This document shows positions 56,411 through 64,000 of a DNA stretch of 64,000 nt, piece after piece. Within the stretch, counting starts at the first letter, position 1; each line of letters begins with the position of its first letter. The stretch comes from Coenobita brevimanus (Eukaryota > Arthropoda > Malacostraca > Decapoda > Coenobitidae): assembly GCA_032717465.1 (NCBI GenBank), contig CM064691.1, forward strand, positions 2,737,315 to 2,801,314, written 5' to 3'. The notes under the pieces were generated by a model, which was not told the origin of the DNA, made no database searches, and saw nothing but the letters and a program-made list of their open reading frames with translations. Position numbers and translations under genes: made by a program.

Positions 56411-56736
56411 GTACGTACAATAGATAACCAGGCCAAGTGAAACCGCCCAACCCAGCCACACCCCCCATAGAAAACGGAGATCTGGTTTTCTTTTCTCGTT
56501 GCTTGGAGATATTTCCTAACACCTCTTCCATGGCGATTTATTTCCACAGCGATACGTATATTCTATTTTACACCTTATCGTCTTCAACAGGATAACGTGT
56601 TCTTCCACTTTCTTGTTGTCACTTTTTTTCTTTAACTGAAACTCTCTTCCCTATCACCCAGTACTTGGCCTGTTCCCCAGCCTTCCTTCCAACTTTGTAT
56701 GAAGCCTCACAACAGTTTTGGTGATTTGTTTTTCAG

Positions 56737-57476
<740 letters not shown>

Positions 57477-57685
57477 GCTATGCTCTCTGAAACTTGACCT
57501 AAAATTGCCATCTCTTCTTCATGAATGTTGAGTAGTAACGGTTGATTTAGAATATGATGCTAGTAAAAAAAGATGTCATGGGAAGGATGTAGATTCATAG
57601 CATTGCCTCAGTATGGCGCAGAGGTTCACGAAATGAGCTGCCGAAGGACGAAAATCTGGGTCAAGTTAAAGGGAAGGGATTATAG
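57477..57685. mobile_element. Pal-3 element, full copy
   Basis: Left GGCTATGCTCTCTGAAACTTGACCTAAAATTGCCATCTC, right AATCTGGGTCAAGTTAAAGGGAAGGGATTATAG; about 209 bp. Confidence 0.75.
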
Positions 57686-57719
57686 CACCGTGTTCTTGTT
57701 AAAGCTGAGTGGTAGAATA

Positions 57720-58250
57720 AGGTAATACTGCGGCTCTACGTTCTTTCCATAGCACTTCTTTGTGACTAGCACCACGTATTTAATTTTTTGTTACACCTCA
57801 TGGAAGAATGGCAGTAGCTGTACATCCCTTCCATAGTAATTTCTTTGTGTGACAACCAATATTTTTCTTGTTAAAATATTGCTTCAGATCAGTGACAATA
57901 AGATAATACTAATGTACAGTTCTAGATAATTTTCATAGCTCTTCTTCGTGACTAGCAACAAATACTAGTGTTCATCTTTTGTTACAGTTTAATGGCAGAA
58001 AAAGACAATACTACCGCTCTCCATCCTTTTCATTGCACTTCTTCGTGATTAGCAACAAATTCTAGTGCTCATCTCTTGTTCAATGGCAGGATAAGACAAC
58101 ACTACGGTTCTACATCCTATCAATTGCATTTTTCTGAGACCAATATTATTTGCTAGTGTTGATCTCTTGTTGAAATTCACAAATCAAGGTGGAGAGGTGG
58201 CGATTTTAGGCCAACATAAAGTGGACAGACTATAGATGAGGTAGTGAGTT
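57720..58250. repeat. tandem cluster of Pal-3 arms
   Basis: At least five successive single arms, starting near 57735, 57820, 57925, 58010 and 58100, each with CATAGCACTTCTTnGTGACTAGCAnC and GTTnATCTnTTGTTACA. The last continues to GGTGGAGAGGTGGCGATTTTAGGCC..AAAGTGGACAGACTATAG. Arms here are tandem, not palindromic. Confidence 0.8.
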
Positions 58251-58259
58251 TGCACAGTC

Positions 58260-58660
58260 ATCTCATCTTTCATTCACTCTCTGTTCTTCCTTCAGTGACT
58301 GTTGTTCAAGTTATCCCCCTTGTTCATTTATTCACAGCTCGTCATTAAGTCACTGTTATTTGTGCTTTTAAAATCACTCTTCATATGATTATTAATATTC
58401 ATTATATCATTGTTGCTCAGTTTCACTGCTTTTTATCTTAATCAGTGTTGTTCATATACCATTGTGTATTTAATCACTGCTGTTCATTTAATCACTCGTG
58501 TTCAAGTGAACAATATTCAGTCATTAATCAATTTAACAGTTCCATCACTAATCACTATTATTTTGTTAATCGTTGTTCTGTCAATCACTTCCACTGAATG
58601 AATCATTTGATTTAAACAGTCATTTCATTACTCACTGTTCCCTTAATAATCACGTCAGTC
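58260..58660. repeat. degenerate CACTGTTGTTCATTTAAT minisatellite
   Basis: ATCACTGnTGTTCATTTAATCACT-like words recur at irregular 20-40 bp spacing. Confidence 0.6.
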
Positions 58661-58734
58661 CACCTAATACTCACTACTACACTGCATACACAGTTAGTTC
58701 AGGAAGCTGGATACAGGGTCGTGTTCTCGTTGGC

Positions 58735-58790
58735 TTGTGAGATACCGTAACACCTCTCCCTCAGTGATTACTTTTGCATGTTACACATCC
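58735..58790. repeat. Pal-2 repeat, one arm
   Basis: GATACCGTAACACCTCTCCCTCAGTGATTACTTTTGCATGTTACAC. Confidence 0.6.
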
Positions 58791-58907
58791 ATCTCCCTAT
58801 TATCAGAATAGCTCTTGAATACTCGTACACCTTAACCCCCTCATTTAGCGGAGTAGCAAGCGTCTGGCCTTGGGGGGAAGGGATAGATCGTTGTTGGAGG
58901 GTAGTGT

Positions 58908-59614
<707 letters not shown>

Positions 59615-59706
<92 letters not shown>
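59615..59706. repeat. (GT)n microsatellite
   Basis: 46 GT units. Confidence 0.98.
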
Positions 59707-59707
<1 letters not shown>

Positions 59708-59959
59708 TTTGCAGGGCTTAATTTTGTTGTTATGATGGCCGAAAGCTAGGTTATAAATTATTAATCCACGTTCATATTTTGGATTCTTGCTTGTTCAGTT
59801 CTCACTACACCGACACCATTAACTAGTGGCCTGAGTGTGAGGGGGGGGGGTTCTGGCGTCAGCAAATTGTGTTAGGTGGTCGCGCCCCATGCCTCCCCTG
59901 ATATGGACGCGCCCCACTCCTGCCCCGATAGCCCTACCTCCCTCATGGCAAGAACAAGT

Positions 59960-60130
59960 CAAGCATTCCATTCCAGCAAACACCACATGATTTTATTCAC
60001 CTTAAAGTATGTCACAAGAGCCTGAGAGTAAATATTGTCACCATTAACTCTCAAATGGGCGGGACAGCTCTGGCATTCTTTTCCACCTCATGCCCCCTGA
60101 GAGTAAGTCATAGGAGTCTGGGTTAATAAC
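59960..60130 (-). repeat. Sat-111, about 1.5 monomers
   Basis: CATTCCAGCAAACACCACATGATTTTATTCACC, GAGCCTGAGAGTAAATATTGTCACCATTAACTCTCAAATGGGCGGGACAGCTCTGGCATTCTTTTCCACC, then GAGAGTAAGTCATAGGAGTCTGGG. Confidence 0.75.
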
Positions 60131-60750
60131 ATTTTGTAAGATACTGATGTGGTCTTTGTCGAAGTTTAACAGGCGTAAATAGCACAAGGAGAATGTTAAG
60201 CCGTCCTATGCAAAATAAATCACTAAGGAAGGGATTTGCAAAGTCTCCCAGGTCAGGAAAAATGCTACTTACCCACATCAAACAGGATATTTGGAAGAAA
60301 GTATGGTTATTGCTTTCTGTCCAGAGTATTTTCGCCACTTAAAAAACTTGTTATATATCACATGAAACGCGAACATAGAAAAGCATTGGTTACGGAACTG
60401 TAATCAGAAATAAAATAGAACACAAGGAAGCTGATGTAAAAAAAAAAAAAAATTGAACTATGTAATTCAGTATTAGCTCAGTTCGTACCGATTTTGTTTT
60501 TGATATGTACTTGACCTAATTTCTGACGCAGACACCTTACGCTTACGGTACGACTGTGTGATAATTGACGGATCAGCTAATTGTGAGTTGTCTGTCCATC
60601 TATCTGTGTGTGTGTGTGGGGGGGGGTCACTGATATGTAAGTCTATCATTATATACTCCTAACAGATGACAGCCAAGGCCAAAATTCTTGATGTGGGATT
60701 GTGGGTCGTGGCCCTGGATTTTCGGTTTAGAAGAACGAATTGGAGCCATG
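60131..60750. other. no gene seen; Pal-2 arm near 60208
   Basis: GCAAAATAAATCACTAAGGAAGGGATTTGCAAAGTC is a Pal-2 arm. Otherwise unique. Confidence 0.4.
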
Positions 60751-60751
60751 G

Positions 60752-60794
<43 letters not shown>
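60752..60794. repeat. (ATT)n microsatellite
   Basis: 14 ATT units. Confidence 0.97.
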
Positions 60795-61084
60795 GGGTGT
60801 GTGGGGGTCGTGTTGCTGTGTTACGCCCTTAGCTGTGAACATAATGAGCTCCAGCTAAACCTGACCAACACTTACCGAGTCAAGGCAGCTCCAGGCACTA
60901 GCAGAGTTGAGGGAGCAAGTGCATGTTTATGGAGGGTTTACGGATACCTCAAGTAATACACCAGTTTGTTTGCGTCAGAGGCGAGACCACTGGCTGTATA
61001 TATAAACTTTTTTGATCCCTTAACGCAGAATTTTTTACAGTTTATTCCTGCTGCTTGATGATTGTTTTAAATTTGAGAAAGTCC

Positions 61085-61267
<183 letters not shown>

Positions 61268-61441
61268 ACAGATATGCAACGCCGGATAGAAGGAATGAAG
61301 GGTCTTTGAAGAATTATGTCAGTTTGTCAGCGTCAGGGGCTAACACGGAGCCTGTTCTCTATCGGACAGTAACAAATAGCTCGGCTTCTGAGACACGTTC
61401 ATGCAATTGAAACTAGTGTGTGGTCGTTTTTCATCACCTGG

Positions 61442-61444
<3 letters not shown>

Positions 61445-61498
<54 letters not shown>

Positions 61499-61585
61499 AC
61501 ACCCACACACACACACACACACACACCCACACCCACACACACACCCACACACACACCCACACACACACACCCACACACACACACA
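61445..61585. repeat. (AC)n microsatellite with CCCAC interruptions
   Basis: Pure AC to about 61496, then AC blocks regularly interrupted by CCCACACCCAC, a nascent higher-order pattern. Confidence 0.97.
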
Positions 61586-61763
61586 TTATAATCGACAGGT
61601 TTTGACTTAGTATTTCTTAAAATGGAATTCTGACATGAAATTATACTACTCTTTTACTGCTAATTACTTACATTGATTTTTTTTTTTTTTTTGCAAACGG
61701 TACAGGACTATTATTAAAAGAAAGTGGACTACCAAATTTACGAAAATCAATCATGATTAACTT

Positions 61764-61801
61764 TTTGACTCAGAATAAAGAATAAAGAATAAAGAATAAA
61801 G
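61764..61801. repeat. (AATAAAG)n, about 4 units
   Basis: CAGAATAAAGAATAAAGAATAAAGAATAAAGG. Confidence 0.93.
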
Positions 61802-61824
61802 GAAGATTTTATTTCAGGACTAAG

Positions 61825-62165
61825 GAGTGATGTGGTGCCTATTATGATGCCCTGAGGTGGCTCTATACCGAATGCCAAGCCTTATGGTTTACAACGTTGG
61901 GTGGTAACCATACAACCAAATATCGGGGTGGCGTGGAGCCCTGTGTTGTGCCCCTGTTAACTAGGTAGAAACGCAAATGTGGCGTCCGACCAGGAACCAA
62001 ACCTCTACACTATTCCCCGCGCCTCGCTGTGGTAGGGCTTTGTCCACCGTAAGGGAACGTTGGCTCACTGCACGAGTCGGGTGTTCAGGGACGATTACTT
62101 GCCTGCGGTTGATGAGTCCGCTTATTCAGACAGACCGGGGTTACTCCACTACTACGATAGGTGGC
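61825..62165 (+). mobile_element. unclassified interspersed repeat, copy 2
   Basis: CCTGAGGTGGCTCTATACCGAATGCCAAGCC, GGCGTGGAGCCCTGTGTTGTGCCCCTGTTAACTAGGTAGAAACGCAAATGTGGCGTCCGACCAGGAACC, CTTTGTCCACCGTAAGGGAACGTTGGCTCACTGCACG and GGGACGATTAC parallel copy 1 at 49015-49290, and it extends about 65 bp further to ACTACTACGATAGG. Confidence 0.7.
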
Positions 62166-62225
62166 AAAAACTCCCCACAGCCAAGAGGTAAATAAGCATC
62201 TTTACTACTGACACGGAGTTTGTTT

Positions 62226-62316
62226 GTATGTATGTAGGTAGGTATATATGTTTGTGTACGTGTGTATGTATGTATGTATGTATGTATGTATATGTATGTA
62301 TGTATGTATGTATGTA
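62226..62316. repeat. (GTAT)n microsatellite
   Basis: Imperfect GTAT tetranucleotides; six-frame translation gives Tyr/Ile/His repeats that are artefacts. Confidence 0.95.
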
Positions 62317-62480
62317 GCAAATCTCCGAACCCTGACAGACCTTCTTCATTCACCTTTTCTCATGCCACCACTGGGAGTTTAGTAGATGATATGCGAGTTT
62401 GGTTCAGATGATGTTCTATGAGATAATGGTTTGCTTGCTGTTGTGTTCTTACGGCCGCTTCGTTAGGTGAACTATGGGTG

Positions 62481-62635
<155 letters not shown>

Positions 62636-62788
62636 AGAGATGCAAGTAACACCTACATAATACTATAACAGCCATGCAACAGGATACTTTCTGAAATCAC
62701 TAATTAAATAAAGGAGAGAATAACGACAAAACTGATTTCCCTGACTCTCCACCAATTTATGAAAGAGTAAGGAGTCAATCACCATGAG

Positions 62789-64000
<1,212 letters not shown>

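Overview
This window looks like a piece of a large, repeat-rich arthropod genome, most probably a decapod crustacean (inference). The evidence is very dense and very long dinucleotide and tetranucleotide microsatellites, a pro-resilin-like Rebers-Riddiford cuticle protein gene with a short first exon and phase-0 introns, arthropod-style TATA/initiator promoter sequence, and old RTE- and jockey/CR1-type retrotransposon fragments. There is no sign of bacterial gene organisation. Most long open frames are translations of microsatellites or retroelement debris and are not genes.

Only one complete host protein gene is supported: a three-exon, 131-residue secreted chitin-binding cuticle protein on the + strand (21185-24392). 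It lies directly downstream of a ~0.75 kb polypurine tract. Its intron 1 carries two tandem hairpin repeats, and its intron 2 carries tandem copies of its own 3' splice-site region. A second coding segment is an intact THAP zinc-finger exon (43882-44175 or longer). It lies inside a 1.84 kb element (43673-45508) with 25-bp terminal inverted repeats and an 8-bp target duplication, which is the signature of a P-element-superfamily DNA transposon that has lost, or never had, the rest of a transposase.

Layout. 1-2.8 kb: retroelement 3' ends, 20-bp minisatellites, (CA)n. 2.8-9 kb: mostly unannotatable, with hairpin-repeat remnants and degenerate minisatellites. 9-14.6 kb: RTE fragments, a CATGTACACC minisatellite, a polypurine tract and 1.7 kb of TACC-rich DNA. 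15-20.3 kb: sparse, with a tRNA-like SINE. 20.3-25.1 kb: polypurine tract and cuticle gene. 25.9-26.9 kb: 16-bp minisatellite. 27.2-34.3 kb: a nested structure in which a non-autonomous LTR retrotransposon (27582-33851, - strand, 4-bp target duplication) sits inside a tandem repeat and one of its LTRs is interrupted by a 2.45 kb jockey/CR1-like reverse transcriptase element with one nonsense codon. 34.4-41 kb: 111-bp satellite, SINEs, and a 5S-rRNA-like sequence. 42-45.7 kb: an RTE fragment, an 830-bp foldback element, the THAP transposon and a SINE. 46-64 kb: microsatellites and repeat families, ending with an uninterrupted 809-bp (AC)n tract.

Four repeat families recur throughout and are given local labels here: Pal-1 (105-115 bp hairpin with a CCAGACGATTTTATTCAGCT core), Sat-111 (111-bp unit sharing that core), Pal-2 (hairpin with an AGCGATTTATTTTGCA core) and Pal-3 (~210-225 bp imperfect palindrome). 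They account for much of the DNA that otherwise looks empty. All statements rest on reading the sequence by eye; no alignments or database searches were run, and repeat boundaries are approximate unless a target duplication fixes them.
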